A stretch of DNA of 64,000 bases. Source: Amblyomma americanum (lineage: Eukaryota; Arthropoda; Arachnida; Ixodida; Ixodidae). This document shows positions 12,256 to 24,439 of this stretch, one piece after another (the first letter of the stretch is position 1; every line of letters starts with the position of its first letter). A program made the translations under genes and the position numbers. The stretch is from positions 161,709,189-161,773,188 of the forward strand of contig NC_135500.1 in assembly GCF_052857255.1 (NCBI RefSeq), given 5' to 3'. A model generated the notes under the pieces. It ran no database searches and had not been told where the DNA came from. It worked only from the letters and a program-made list of their open reading frames with translations.

Positions 12256-15200
12256 ACCATAGACGTTTGCCTATATCATCATGTGGAAGGTGGCTAGTGA
12301 GGGTCTCTATCAAAGCAACTTTATTACCAGTACCAAATGGCCGGACTCTTGCATTGCCATGTAAGGGCACGCTGCTGACGTCGGCACCTTTAAGGCGTGT
12401 GGTGCAGCAACTACGGCACTGCCTGGACATTGCAGGGTGCCTATAACCTTCCTCTTCAAACTGTTCACGCTGCCGCTTTAGACCAGTAATATGAGTTGAA
12501 CGTGGACCAGGACTATAACATTCAAGCCCCATTTTGGTTTTAAAGACTCTTCACTGGCTGCCTGCAAGACAGTATTGATACAATTACAGAAAATCACCTC
12601 ACAGTAGCGGCTTCAACATCATCATGCTTTGTGCAAATGCATTCCCCTGGACAAGCAACACACGGAAGCTAACACCTTCTGTCACGAATTATTCACCGGT
12701 GAAAAATAATATTTTCAAACATGAATTTTTTTTACATGCTTACATTCGGCACTAAAAACTTCGCTTTCGCAGTTAAGATTTGCAATTTTCGGGGACCTGA
12801 TATCTCAACTTCGTGACTGTACGCTGTTTCAAACATACTTCTTTCCACTTATTTGTGAAAGTAGTCATTTTATGATGATTTAATAGTATATTTCTCCTTT
12901 TAAAAAGCCGGTGCGAGTAGAACAAGCAAATGAATACACAAGCTTCTTCTACTTACTTCATACTTCTGCTTACAAATGACAGCTTATTAGTTTAAACTCG
13001 ACTGCTTCACAGTGGCAAAATCGAACCGACTGTCTAAAAGAGGCTATGCCGTTGTAGCCGTTTTGGTCAAGCTGGAAGATCGATCTTGTTCAGCGTGTCA
13101 AAGTACAGTCGCAGTACAGCTGACCCGATTGAGACCTGGCAAGTAAATTGCGCATTCGGGAGCTAAGACAAAGATCTGGGGTTCCAGACCTTTGTGTAAA
13201 CACCCTTTCTTCTTGAACTCGAGCGCCGCGACACTTTCTTGTCTGAAGGTAGACACTTCCTTGGATATATTGCTGCGGCGCTTGTGCCTGGCATGAACGC
13301 CCTTCGCCTCTTCAGAGCTTCCGAAACAGCAGAACGAGATGACGCCATTTAGTAGTTGTCGCTTTAAGAGACCCCTGGGCTTGAAAGCATTTCAGAATAA
13401 TTCTACAAAGCCTTCAAATGTCTCTTGCGAACTGTTCTACTGCATATTTTGAAGACTGGACTTGATATAAAAGTTCTAACACAGCCGTTCACAAAAGTCA
13501 CAGTGTAAACAGTCTAAATTTCAGTGATACAGCTAAATCATGATTTTTAGACGTCTATGCCCGCTCGCGTTATGAAATGGCGACCACAAGGGTTTCATAG
13601 AAGTCTTGTTGAATTCAGTACAGTTTGTGTTGTCTGCTGTCAATAGACCATATAATAGAAGTGGTTGAAGAACCTGTTCCTTACAAAGCTACTTAAATTT
13701 TGCTTGCAAAATCTTACAGCTTTCTTTCGTTTTCCAGCACAAAACGCAGTCTTGAAATTGACCTCACGATACCTTGTGAGGTCCCCCACTATTTTTTCGT
13801 ATCCCACTCAGAACGCGTCGTTGTTAGTTTGGGCTGTCTGCAATGAACTTGGCTCTCGTGCAACAACTGCTGAAAAGTAATGAGCCCTTTTTATTCATTT
13901 CCTCTATTGCATAAAGCTATATTGCACCAACTGTGTCTAAACTTTCGCCTGTCAGGCAAGAGTGGCCGTTATGACAAATTCTTTTGGGACATTGCCTGAA
14001 GCGACGGGCCTGTGTTTGTAGTTACGCGAAACCCAGTTGTATGTGGGTTTGCTTCGGTACCGCACCAATAAAAATAATATATTTAAAACCGAATCCAACA
14101 GCAATAGACCTGAATTGAATAAGAAACTTTATTCGTATAATTATTTGCTACTGTACAAAAAGAATATTCACACTAAGCATTCAAGCGCTGGAGCGGCACT
14201 ACGCCCTATGGAATTAAAGCTGTAGCGTCCCAAAGATTTGGCACTGATCTCGTAGTTGAGAGTTCGGCGAAAGTATGTCTACACAGGCATCATGAACCGA
14301 TGCAATGAAAAGCAATCACTTACTATAGCCGGAGAATAAGGAGCATCAGTGTGGTTTCAGAAACCACCAGCACGCTGCGAAACAACTGGCTTCCCACTCA
14401 CATGAATCTTTCCTCGTTGTTGATTCCAGCAACGCTACTGCCTTATCCAAAAAAGTGAACGCGACGACATGCCTTATGTTAAACCCTCTACTCTACCAGA
14501 CAACGCAAGTAAGTTAAAACAAAAACAAAGGCACATTGCGAAGCATCTACGTTGAGTAATTGCGTCGCACTCTTCGCTTATTCAGTCGTGACCGGTCCTG
14601 CTCCACTCATTCTGCACGAGAAACGCTTATTGGTTTCATAAATGAATTTTTTTTTATTTTTCGGTTCTGGTCACTCACAATTTATTCATTTCATCAAAAT
14701 AGTGATTTTCACTTGGGAACACGAAATAAGATGTCAATATGAAAACTGCGTCTGTCATGTAGTGCGCGTGAAATAATTTCTTTTTGGTACTGATGACGAC
14801 AAAGACAAAACTAGCGCGATGTCTCACGTTGTTCTGTGTGATGGTAGTTATGAGCTAAGACCTCCGATACCAGGCATGAAGGCAGAGTTGGTTGAATCTG
14901 GCTGAATTCGGCCGAAGTTCCAAGTCTCACAAGCTGTGTTTATCAGCATTACGAAAGCCACCAGACAAGTGGAGCCCATCGCGACTCTCAACATGCAAAC
15001 AGATTGCGGCAGCACGCTGTGCGGCATCAGTGTGGGCACTGCTTTTGAAACCGCAGTAGGAAAAAATGATGGTGCGCCCAACGGCAACTACACGCCAACA
15101 TTTTTCCAAACTTTTTAGAAAATGTGAGCTCATATTCAATTTCGTTTGAATATTTTGAACGTGTACTATCATACAAAACAATTTCGATTCGTTATTCGAA

Positions 15201-15968
15201 CATTCCTAGTTTCGCACACTGTGTCATATAGCCGCTACGCAGTGCCATGTGCGGATTACGCAGCCTGAATAACATGCTTCGGCACTAGCACATGCGTGTG
15301 ATGTATAGCGTTTTTTGCAGAGAAAAGGGCAGAATCGATTAAATTTTTCAGTTCACATTTGTGATTCGCTGACTTTCTGGTGCCCAGGTGAACAGTTCAT
15401 AGCATTGTGGTCTTTGGTTTAGTTTCAGATATGGGATCACGCCGGGTTAGTAAGGTGCTGTTTCATGAAGGTGTGGGCCTCCCAAAATACATTCGCATCT
15501 CTTTACTCAAGGACAAGCACTGTTCAAGCCATTGGAAAGATCTCATATTGATTACGCCATGCTGTCATGAGACATTTTTTCTACATGGTCGAACAACCTT
15601 CTGCAGAGCTGTTTTTCGCAACAGAAGAATCTATTAATTTTAACGAAATGTTTGTTGTGTCAGGCTTTACATGCAGGTATTTACTGTTGTGGTGTAGGTT
15701 TCGTCCTTTGAGCCGTTAGATGTGACTATCTTCAGCGACCTGTCAGCGTGGGTCGGCTCACTTTAATCCATGTTATTGTGCGGCAGATGCTTTCTTCCTT
15801 TATATTTTTTCCCTACATACATTCCAAGTGATGGTTCATTGGTTCCCGCAAAATGCTTTAGTTGATGCATGTACTACTGCGACTGTTTCTTATGAATTTT
15901 AGGAGGGGCCTTGGTTATAAAAATTTATGCATGCGATGTAATTTGCAGCAGGTTTTTCGGCACTCCGT
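12256..15968. other. No recognisable gene or repeat
   Basis: Short unmatched open frames only. The one at 12254-12532 (-) has a biased Arg/Gly/Ser composition but no domain I know. The region is otherwise AT-rich and featureless. Confidence 0.4.
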
Positions 15969-15979
15969 TTTCAATGGCA

Positions 15980-16297
15980 CCCGCCGCGGTGGCTCAGTGG
16001 TTAGGGCGCTCGACTACTGATCCGGAGTTCCCGGGTTCGAACCCGACCACGGCGGCTGCGTTCTTATGGAGGAAAAACGCTAAGGCGCCCGTGTGCTGTG
16101 CGATGTCAGTGCACGTTAAAGATCCCCAGGTGGTCGAAATTATTCCGGAGCCCTCCACTACGGCACCTCATTCTTCCCTTCTTCTTTCACTCCCTCCCTT
16201 GTCCCTTCCCCTACGGCGCGGTTCAGGTGTCCAAAGATATATGAGACAGATACTGCGCCATTTCCTTTCCCCCCAAAACCAATTAATATTATTATTA
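15980..16297 (+). mobile_element. tRNA-derived SINE (Ruka-like), long form, with TSD
   Basis: The head is a textbook split pol III promoter: A box TGGCTCAGTGG at 15990-16000 and B box GGTTCGAACCC at 16034-16044, inside CCCGGGTTCGAACCCG. The body holds the core GTCAGTGCACGTTAAAGATC and GGTGGTCGAAATTATTCCGG, shared with the other SINEs in this window. The 3' part is pyrimidine-rich and ends in an ATT repeat. An 11-bp target duplication TTTCAATGGCA flanks it (15969-15979 and 16298-16308), so both ends are fixed. A 161-codon frame (15911-16396) reads through it and is an artefact. The family name is from memory of tick SINEs. Confidence 0.9.
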
Positions 16298-16308
16298 TTT
16301 CAATGGCA

Positions 16309-19300
16309 TTTGTTTTCAGTGTTGCGAAAATGGTTGTACAAGCAGTTGATTTCAGTGCCTGCCTACGCTCATTTACCACATCCTGTACCTGATTGAATGG
16401 ACTGCTAGGAAATAATGCCCTTCGACGGGTGCAATTACTGCCACTTTTACTGTGCGCTAAGAGTTTTCACTACAAGTTGAACGCTGAGACACTGAGCATA
16501 AACACAGGCTTCCGAAAGAAGGCCATTTTTTCGTCATGGGTAAATTGCCGTTTGTGTAGCGTTCCACAAATAATAAGGCTTTGCTTCATTGTAAACATTT
16601 AACTCAACTCATCGTTTTGATAGACATTGCTTCACAAATTGTGAAAGTGCAATATTCTTCAGGGATGTTCTATTCCAAACCATGAATTAAATGTATGATT
16701 AAATTTTGCATTTTCCATATTCTATATTACCTCACCAGGCCACAGACATATTTCTTCTTGCAGCATATGAAAAACATGTATGATGAGCCCTTAATGTAAA
16801 TCTGCTGTTATAAAAAAAAATGCCATTTCAATTAAATGATTGTTTGTCTTAGGCTGACGGATGAATGGAAATATTTCAAACCAGACCGCTATTCAGTCTT
16901 GGTTAGGTGCTCATCCTTTATTTTAGGGTTTCGTTTAAGATGGCTTGGATAGCACTTTATATACTTTTTGTAACATAATAGTAGATCGAAAAATTATTTC
17001 ACTACTGTATATAACGTGTTAAATAAAAAGAAAAACGCAACGATGTCCAAGCAGTTTAGGGCATCGTCTAAGCTTGCTAGTAGTTACCGCGGCTGTGTGG
17101 CTTCGAATCTAGCTCCAAACACAAAGAAAAATTTCTTTAGATGCAAGAAAGCATGCCCTCTCTCCTGAATTACGTTAGACGGGTAAAATTTGCAGGATTC
17201 ACATAGGGGGAACGTGACAAACTCATTGCAGTTCTACTTGCGTAGTCAATTATTTCTGCAGTCATTAGACGACTGTCTCCCCGACGGCGCATAAATGTTT
17301 TTTTTTTTCAACAACACGCGCATCTCGTAAACTTATTCTTCATACTTTACCCTGAAAGCACGTGAGCTCCCCATTGCAGTAATGCCATTGGCTGCGCTTC
17401 TTAAGATTCAAGATTACACCTGCGCAGTCGGGCGCTCCTTCCTCATTTCTGGTGATCATTTATTTCTATTTTTCGCATAGCGACAGACATAATAATTGGC
17501 AGTGGACAATCTAGGTCAGTTCTCAACGAATTCGATGGTTCATACCGGTGTCACTGCCAGGCACTTCGGTTTTATTTTCCGACAGGTGAGCTGGTGCCAG
17601 GAGCGCAATCCACTCACCTGTCTCAGTGAAACAGCATGCGGTGCTCAATGAAAAGGCTACATCTTTCGGTAGTTTCCATATTGTTAGAAAACTACGTGGA
17701 AACTTTTTCGTCCGCATCAACACAATTTAAATCACTTTCATATAAAATGAAAGTGTCAGAAACAGGCTTGAGGAGAGCGCTTGAACTATTTGGGTGCAAA
17801 AAAAGCATTTTAAACAAGTTCTATATGGCTGCACTCTAATGAATACACTTTCAGTAAAGTTGCGTATAGAAGCCCAGACTTGAAAAAATCCTTTTCAGGG
17901 TTTGCTTTTAAAATTACAGGTTTAAGTTAGAAACTGTGAACAGCGCATTGCGCTGACAGAAACAAGCATATAAAGCGCCACTGCAACTTCGCTATTAGCT
18001 GCTCGACTCAGAATTGTTTAATATTACCAAAAGAAAGCGACGCAGTTTACGCAGCGGCGTCTTGACGCAACTTCACGGCACGTTGCGCTTAGGGCTTGGA
18101 ATATACACCCGTGCAAAGCACATAGCGGTCGTCGGAGCCTTGCTCTTAAGAGTAAAGACGTCGTGTCGCAAGTTGACTTTGACGGCCACTTCACTTGAAT
18201 TTCAGGCGTCTGACCGGATATTAGATTTTTCTACACGCGACACGCTTCCAGGCTTCTGACGGGGCTCTGTAACGCAACACGCGTCGTTCGCGTGAAGGCG
18301 TGCATGCAGAAGCTGTCGCGTCAAATGTAGTTTTGTGACAGTTTTTTTTTTTCTTAGGAAACCAGCAGTCGCCTTCGCAATGCAATGATAACCAATAAAA
18401 GTTAATATTCAGTTCCTTTTAAAAATGGCCACAATCTTCAGACATTGTAATTGGAACTACACCTTTCATTATTGCCAAACGAAACTCCTAACCAGTTTCT
18501 AGTCTTTGATATTTTATATGTGCTCCCAAAGTACTCAAATGTTGACTGTTAGTTTCGAGACAAATTACAAACTCAGAATATGCGGTAATGTTGCTGTCAC
18601 ATAATCTATAATAAGAGATATTGGTTTATAAAATCTATTTACGTGTAACGCGTCCATTCTGAGACTAGCACTGCTTCATGAAACACTGTAAGACTATAAG
18701 GCTACGTAATCTTAACGCTACTGCTGGCACATTGGTAGGAAAGTGTGAAAGACAAATACGTTCACAAAGAGATTTTGTCGCCCTTCATGCGAAGCACTGA
18801 ATTTACATACATGGACTCAAAGACTGCCAACAGCGGGGCATATACGTGTTCCAGAAAGAGCCGGCTTTAGCTGCTATAGGGACGAAAGAGCGTAGTATAA
18901 CGTCTAGGAAAAGTGACCTTGCTACTACCGCCGAACTCTGACACAAATTAATGGCGGCTACAGACTAAATTAGCGACTGCGAATATTAATTGTATCGTCA
19001 GGAGTGCAATTATTCGTTGGCATCATGGTAGGTGAGAAATCATCTTATGTCCAGCACTTCTATGACGCACTGCGCAGCACCCCGCGTTTATTTGTTATTC
19101 TGCATTTGTACATTGTGTATATTACCTCCTACCTCTATCCTTTCGCACTATCGCTCTCCCTTTCGTTCCCTCTCCTGGTCCTCTTCCTGTCCTTTTATTC
19201 CCGCTAGCCGCAGCTTATAGGTGCTTCAGGTTTCGAAGGAAGATGCTGCGGCTAGCCGCATCTTTTCCTTCCAGTGTTATTTTATTATTAAAAAGCCACT

Positions 19301-19785
19301 AACAACACGAACTTATGTCCTCCAGATTGTCTCTGAGTGTTTTTTAATCAAGCCGATTAGCGCTACCGCAAGCCTCCACTGCGCTTGCTGGTAAATGCCG
19401 TTATTGTTGAAGAGAAATGGGAAAGCTACTAGGTCGTAATGTGCATAATTACGCTGGCAGAATGTTGTGTAGCTCGTATCCGCATTGAGACTGTGTTCAT
19501 TTTCTAGGCAGCTGTTTCCAGCAAGCATGCAATCAATAAAGTCTGGATATCACAAGCTCTGCAGCTAGACATGCAGATAAGAGAAATGCAATATAGCCTC
19601 TACAAAATTTTAACCAATGGTTCTAAAATATATACAACCTGTTAATTTTTTCTCAAATCCAATGCGTAAAGAAAGGAGAGGAAAGCTCTTTGAATATAAT
19701 GAAGAACCGTAATATGAATGGTGAAGAGCAGGTTATGCAGTCTTTCTTCTTGAATAAAAAAGTCAAACCACCACTTCACAGAGTT
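16309..19785. other. No recognisable gene
   Basis: No interpretable coding segment was found. There is a possible decayed tRNA-like stretch near 17060-17125 (GGCTTCGAATC) without an adequate A box. At 19203-19264 two overlapping hairpins compete (arms GCTAGCCGCAGC at 19203 and 19245, and AAGATGC at 19240 and 19258). A pyrimidine-rich tract lies at 19140-19200. Confidence 0.4.
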
Positions 19786-19789
19786 AGTA

Positions 19790-20000
19790 TCAGAGGTGGG
19801 CAAATGCCCTCATTTTTATCCTTCCTCCCTCATTCTCTTCTGAATCCGTGGCCCTCTCTCACCCTCGCCCTCACTTTCAAAAGTTATCCGGCCCTCCCTC
19901 GCCCTCACCTTAACTTCCAAAACTTTGCTGGCACTCCCTCGCCCTCACGTCATTGGCGCTTCTCTACCCTCTGCCTCACCAGCAGTCGTTTTATAACAAG
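19790..20000 (+). repeat. CCCTCA-rich degenerate repeat, copy 1
   Basis: The copy starts with a CAGAGGTGGGCAAATGCCCTCA-like end and continues as irregular CTCCCTC, CCCTCACC and CGCCCTCAC units. A related copy lies inverted at 23975-24147, and its outer end reads almost the same on the opposite strand. The 107-codon frame here (19690-20013) is low-complexity and not a gene. Confidence 0.6.
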
Positions 20001-20009
20001 TTATTTTTT

Positions 20010-20765
20010 GTAGTCGGCAACTTCTGGCGATATTACTGAGTAATAATTATTACAGCAGTAAACATAAACAGTAACAAGACCAGCCTCAAGGCACTATTGG
20101 ACGACAGACCAGATGCTTATATTGTTGTGCGTGCGCGTTTACATTTGTGTGTTGTTTGAGCTAATACGTGACGCAAACCCGAGACAACTACGAGCTGAGC
20201 CCCGAAATATCCCTCTGCATCTACTTCTGGCACGCAGTGCATGCATACATGTTTCCTGTACTTATAACATTTCATTGTTATCTCTATGCACTGCTACAAC
20301 GAGAAAACGCATTATTTCTGTCTGCGAACGAAAACTAATGTACGCCAAGAATATTTATACAATAATGCAGTAGCGTTTACCGCGATACGTAGATTAAATG
20401 CTAAGCACAGAGTATACTCAGAACTAGGAAAGTTTGTAGGTCGCTTAAGTATAACTTCCCGAGTACACTGCTATAGCATTAGGTCTTCTGAATTGTACTG
20501 CTTCTAATCTCCCGTTTGCTGCATGCTCGTCTGTTGACCCGTCCACACGCACAGATTGATCATAATGAAGGCTGCTATTTCAAACTACAGCGTGGGAGAC
20601 TAGCAATTTAACACGTGCGAACGCGGCTACGTGACGAGGGTGAGGACATTTATTAGCAGTTCTTTTTATTCCAGATGTTTTTATTTAGGAATATTGAGAA
20701 AGAGAGAGAAAGCTAGAAGAAAGTGTGTAATCAAGACTCGCTTAAAAAGTAGCAAAATTTCTCGG
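20010..20765. other. No recognisable gene
   Basis: Short frames without motifs. A purine run GAGAAAGAGAGAGAAAG lies at about 20696-20712, near the 3' end of the minus-strand LINE that follows. Confidence 0.4.
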
Positions 20766-20769
20766 GAAA

Positions 20770-22265
20770 GTGATTAGCCACAGTTCAGTTGCGATAGTCG
20801 TCTTCAACGTCCCATCGCAGGCCTACCTTCCTTAGGAAGCGTCGTCTCACGGAGGCTCTGGCCGGGCAAGTCCACAACAAGAGTTTTGCGTCACACCGTT
20901 GAGGCGCAGCACTACATTGGAGACAGTTATCAGTCACTTCTGTTAAGTTCTAAGCGTTTGTCACGCCATCGATGGCGCATTGAGGGAGTCAGAGCCGCTC
21001 CTGCCTGATCCCGGCGCACAGATACCTCCTCCTCCCGAGTGAGACTACGGGGAAGAGGGCATGAACACGGAAGAATTAGAGCACGGGTTCGCTGACAAAG
21101 CTTGTTTCTCGGTATCATGGGACAGGAACGAATCTAGGGGAAGAGGGAAAGGTGGCGGGATGCCTGATGTGTCAAGGTGTGTCATTGTATTTACATGAAT
21201 AATCTGCTGATCGTGGGCATGACCGCGAATCCAGTGTATGCACACAGGACAGCGGTATTTTTAGCAGAGTTGCTGAATGGATTGTGTAATTTGTAATGTG
21301 CGCCGGACCGCCTTAAGCTACTTAAGGGTGGCAAGGGAGTCAGTGTAAATGTGAACAAAACCGAAAGTAAAAAAAGGTTTGTACTGCGCGACCGTGACAC
21401 GACAGGAGAACAGGTACAGGCGCAGACTTCTAGATGAACCGATGCAAAAACGACAATACAGGCGCAGACTTCCATCTGGAAGTCTGCGCCTGTGTTGTCG
21501 TTTTTGTTCCTGTTCTCATCTCGTGTCTCATTCACGCCGTACTAACCTTTTTTTTCTGCAATGAACAAACTTGCCCGCAAGAAAGTTCTTCGTCGCATTG
21601 AAAGCGGGTGCGAGTGGAAGGGAAGCAATTTCACTGTGTATCGCTTGAAGCTCCAAGGCAAGGGGGGTGCTAGTATCCACGCTATATGTAACGCGAGAGT
21701 TAAGATGAGGATGGGAGGGACTGTAAGCTGCGGTAACTCCCTGCAGTGCTGTGTGTAATGCATCGGTGTAGGTTATGCACCCTGGAGGTAGATGCGCGGC
21801 TGATATCGGAGGCGAAGCAGGGTAGCGATTGTCTGTGAGTTGACAGTATGACCATGAAGGAAGAGTCTGTAAACGATGAAGCTGAAACGACATCTTGCGT
21901 GCTCTGTTTGCCTCACGCTAGTCAATGATTCCACTTAATGTATTAAGTTGATCGTACTCTTCCAGAATGAGTATGGGTGTAATATGAGGGAGATAAGTTA
22001 TGAAGCGCATAGCCTTCCAATTGATTGCTTCAAGGGAGTCCCACTGTGGACGGGCGAGACGATTAAATTGGGCCTGGTACACTATCCGCGGATGGAGAAT
22101 GGAGCGCACGAGCTGACAGGCAGTATGAGGACGCACTCCGCTAGAGCGCATAGATATGCGTCGAATCAGACTGAGAGTAGCGTGAGCCGATTTACGAGTC
22201 GCGTTTAGCCACGGAGTTCCAGTCCCAGATGTATGAAGTAGAAGACGTGAAACACGCACATTTCC
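20770..22265 (-). pseudogene. LINE (I/Jockey-like) remnant: RT C-terminus, RNase H and C-terminal Cys motif
   Basis: Read on the minus strand from 22259, the first open segment resembles the thumb/C-terminal part of LINE reverse transcriptases, with SLIRRIS, a QLVRSILHPRIVYQAQ stretch and LNTLSGIID. After stops and frameshifts come an RNase H-like region (a FVHIYTDSLATL stretch at about 21325-21360, then IHWIRGHA near 21230) and a C-terminal part with LTREEEVSVRR and LLLWTCP. In that last part one metal-ligand position of the usual C-X2-C...H-X4-C motif is changed. Multiple stops make it non-functional. A fold-back element at 21360-21561 interrupts the RNase H reading frame exactly, so the LINE is older. 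Clade assignment is from motif recognition only. Confidence 0.8.
21360..21561. mobile_element. 202-bp fold-back MITE with 8-bp target duplication
   Basis: The core at 21445-21474 and 21477-21506 is a 30-bp inverted repeat with 29 pairs matching and a 2-nt loop. Outer arms also match (GACACGACAGGAGAACAGG at 21394 against CCTGTTCTCATCTCGTGTC at 21509, and AAAAAAAGGTTTGTAC against GTACTAACCTTTTTTT at the edges). TGAACAAA flanks it at 21352-21359 and 21562-21569. Removing the element and one flank copy gives a continuous reading frame in the host LINE across the RNase H domain, which fixes the ends. An 8-bp duplication is typical of hAT-type transposition, but the termini are not clearly hAT, so the superfamily is an inference. 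One arm carries an extra ~30-bp partial duplication. Confidence 0.85.
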
Positions 22266-22528
22266 TACTTAGCAGTTCATACAGGCAGGATGTTAAGATT
22301 TCTCCCGACTGATTGTTCATCTGAGAGAAGTGTATGAAGCGACCGACTTTAAATCGGAGTGGCATTCTCTCTTGGTGATGTGCTCAGCCTTACCTCGTGT
22401 CTAGTGCTCTGTTGCTCTGTCTCTTTGAGCAGCGTTTCATGGCGTTTCCCAAAAGCTTTTTAAATATTTTAGTTAATGTAAATAGAATATACTTTCAATG
22501 TAATAAATTCAATGCTTATAAAAGCTGT

Positions 22529-22705
22529 GGTGATGGCGTAGTGGTCTGAAGCAGCGGCCAGCGGAACCGATTTTTAGCGCCGCCGCGGTTTCGGATCCCG
22601 CTCCCCCAGCTATGAAATTTTGATTCACTAGTGTCCTCCCCCAGTACAATGGCGGCTTTCCGCTGCAGTGAGGCTCTTATTCTGTCGCTGAAAATAAAAA
22701 AAAAA
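22529..22705 (+). mobile_element. Second type of tRNA-derived SINE
   Basis: An A-box-like TGGCGTAGTGG at about 22535 is followed by a B-box-like GGTTTCGGATCC at about 22588. The body differs from the Ruka-like copies and ends in a run of ten A's after GAAAAT (about 22690-22705). The A-B spacing is slightly long. No clear target duplication was found. A pseudo-tRNA is less likely because of the body and the poly-A tail. Confidence 0.6.
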
Positions 22706-22709
22706 TGAT

Positions 22710-23970
22710 TCAGACCACTTGAAGATCAAACGGATCACTAAGATACAGCATTTGGGTTGAATAATGCACGGGAATCTCTAGCTCTTTGAGTCTGAACTCA
22801 ACGATTCACATGGATTTTGAATGTAGAGAATTGACCAAATCTACAGCGGCAAAAATTTAAAATGATGCATTAGCACGCAAACTTACATCATATGATATAT
22901 CAACCGAAGTAAGCCAGTTCAGGTCAAGCAAAAGCATAGAAAGTCAAAGTACACCTTGCAAAACCAGGACTAATGGTGCTAGCGCACGATAATTCGTGGT
23001 TAACCCCAAGCTAAACCGCCCGTAATTTTTTGCTTGCACGTCTATGCATTACCCAAATCCAGAGTGTCAATTCCCTACCATGCCTGCAGGAAATTTGGTT
23101 CATAAAATCAGGCGCACGATTACGTGGTCACACGTCTCGCAGACAGAAATAAACTAAGAGATGTTCCTGTTATATGGAGAGCAGTTTAACTTTTCCTATT
23201 GGAGCACCTCGTATAAGGGGGAGCGATAGATGATTCAGACCAAAGTGGTTGAGCTGCTGCTTTTTTACCCTAGTAAAACTACAATGGTTGGCTTTGCCCA
23301 CCCTATTGTGGCACCGCTTTCCTATACCGAATTCCAGCGAAAATAGAAGGATATGAATCTACTGAACTCCTCATAGTATGAGTGGAAAATTTCGACATTA
23401 GTTCCGCCAACAGGCTTAGATTTGAAAGTAGAATTTCGTCGCATAAGAATTTTTTGCGCTGCAGCCAGTTTTTTGAAACCTCAAATGAGCTGAAATTGGA
23501 CTTCTTTACGGGAAGTAACGCTTGGAATTTGGGAATTCAACAGAGTTAAAGGTATAATTTCTACACGTTTTTCTATACACTCTGATGTTGTGACAGACTC
23601 GGGGTTCGTAATAAAAATGCTTACTGCGGTACCACGGTTCTCGTTCGACCGCCGGTCACCCGCACGGCCCAACCAGTGCCTCTTTGTTAGCACACTATAC
23701 AAAGAGTTTCTCCTTAAACTTTACAAAATTTTTAAAAATAGGCTTTTTGAGTTAGAAGAGCTTTTTTTCGGCATAGCATTGTCAGTGGTGTAGTAAATCG
23801 CGGTGACGGACAAGGCGTGCGGCTCCCCGTCTTTTGTGTTGGCCTCCTGTATCTCCATACTGCAGAAAATACGTCTTCCCCGGGAACTTCCTGCCAAATG
23901 AATAGCCCTTAAAACGGGAATCCATAACGGGCTGCACAGACAAAATTATTAGCTGGGAGTACGCCTCGAG
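22710..23970. other. No recognisable gene
   Basis: Short frames only, without motifs. Sequence is AT-leaning and shows no element ends. Confidence 0.4.
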
Positions 23971-23974
23971 CCAC

Positions 23975-24147
23975 CACCCTCACCCTCAAACAGTGCATCT
24001 TGTCCTCCCTCACCTTCACCTCAACATGTCTTTCCTCCCTCACCCTCGTCCTCACGAATTTTCTAGCGCCCATCCTCCCTCACCTCACCGAGCGAAATCC
24101 TAATGAGGTGAGGGTGAGGACGCCCTCGTGAGGATGCCCATCTCTGG
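23975..24147 (-). repeat. CCCTCA-rich degenerate repeat, copy 2 (inverted relative to copy 1)
   Basis: Units such as CTCCCTCACC and CACCCTCGTCCTCAC occupy 23985-24090. A GAGGTGAGGGTGAGGACG stretch follows at about 24104, so the two can fold back on each other. The right end reads, on the minus strand, CAGAGATGGGCATCCTCA, nearly the same as the left end of copy 1 at 19.8 kb. The pair brackets about 4.3 kb in inverted orientation. Confidence 0.6.
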
Positions 24148-24439
24148 TTAGATTATAGAGATATTAGTGCGCCTAAGTCAAGAAATAGGTCATATAATGC
24201 GTAGAAAAGGCAGAAAAGTATGTTGCACACATCATTTTTGTCCTGATCCCAAGAAATCCGCATCAAGTACACATTCATGAGTAGTTTTCATTTGCTTAAC
24301 ATTGAAGCTTGCCACGGTCGCTGGAAAGTTTGTGAGGCAGCACATGTAAAATTCTTAGTTTTGTTAGAGCACATCTTAGTTTTCCATAAACGAGGCACAC
24401 TTTTTATATTGGCGTTGAAGACATATCGAAAATTTTTGC

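Noticed and set aside
15985..16055. True tRNA gene inside the 16-kb SINE
   Set aside because: Pol III boxes are good, but the cloverleaf stems are incomplete and the element has a SINE body, tail and target duplication.
15911..16396. 161-codon plus-strand frame
   Set aside because: It reads straight through the SINE at 15980-16297, including its tRNA-like head.
17055..17130. Possible tRNA gene or SINE head with GGCTTCGAATC
   Set aside because: No adequate A box or acceptor stem; the B-box-like word alone is weak.
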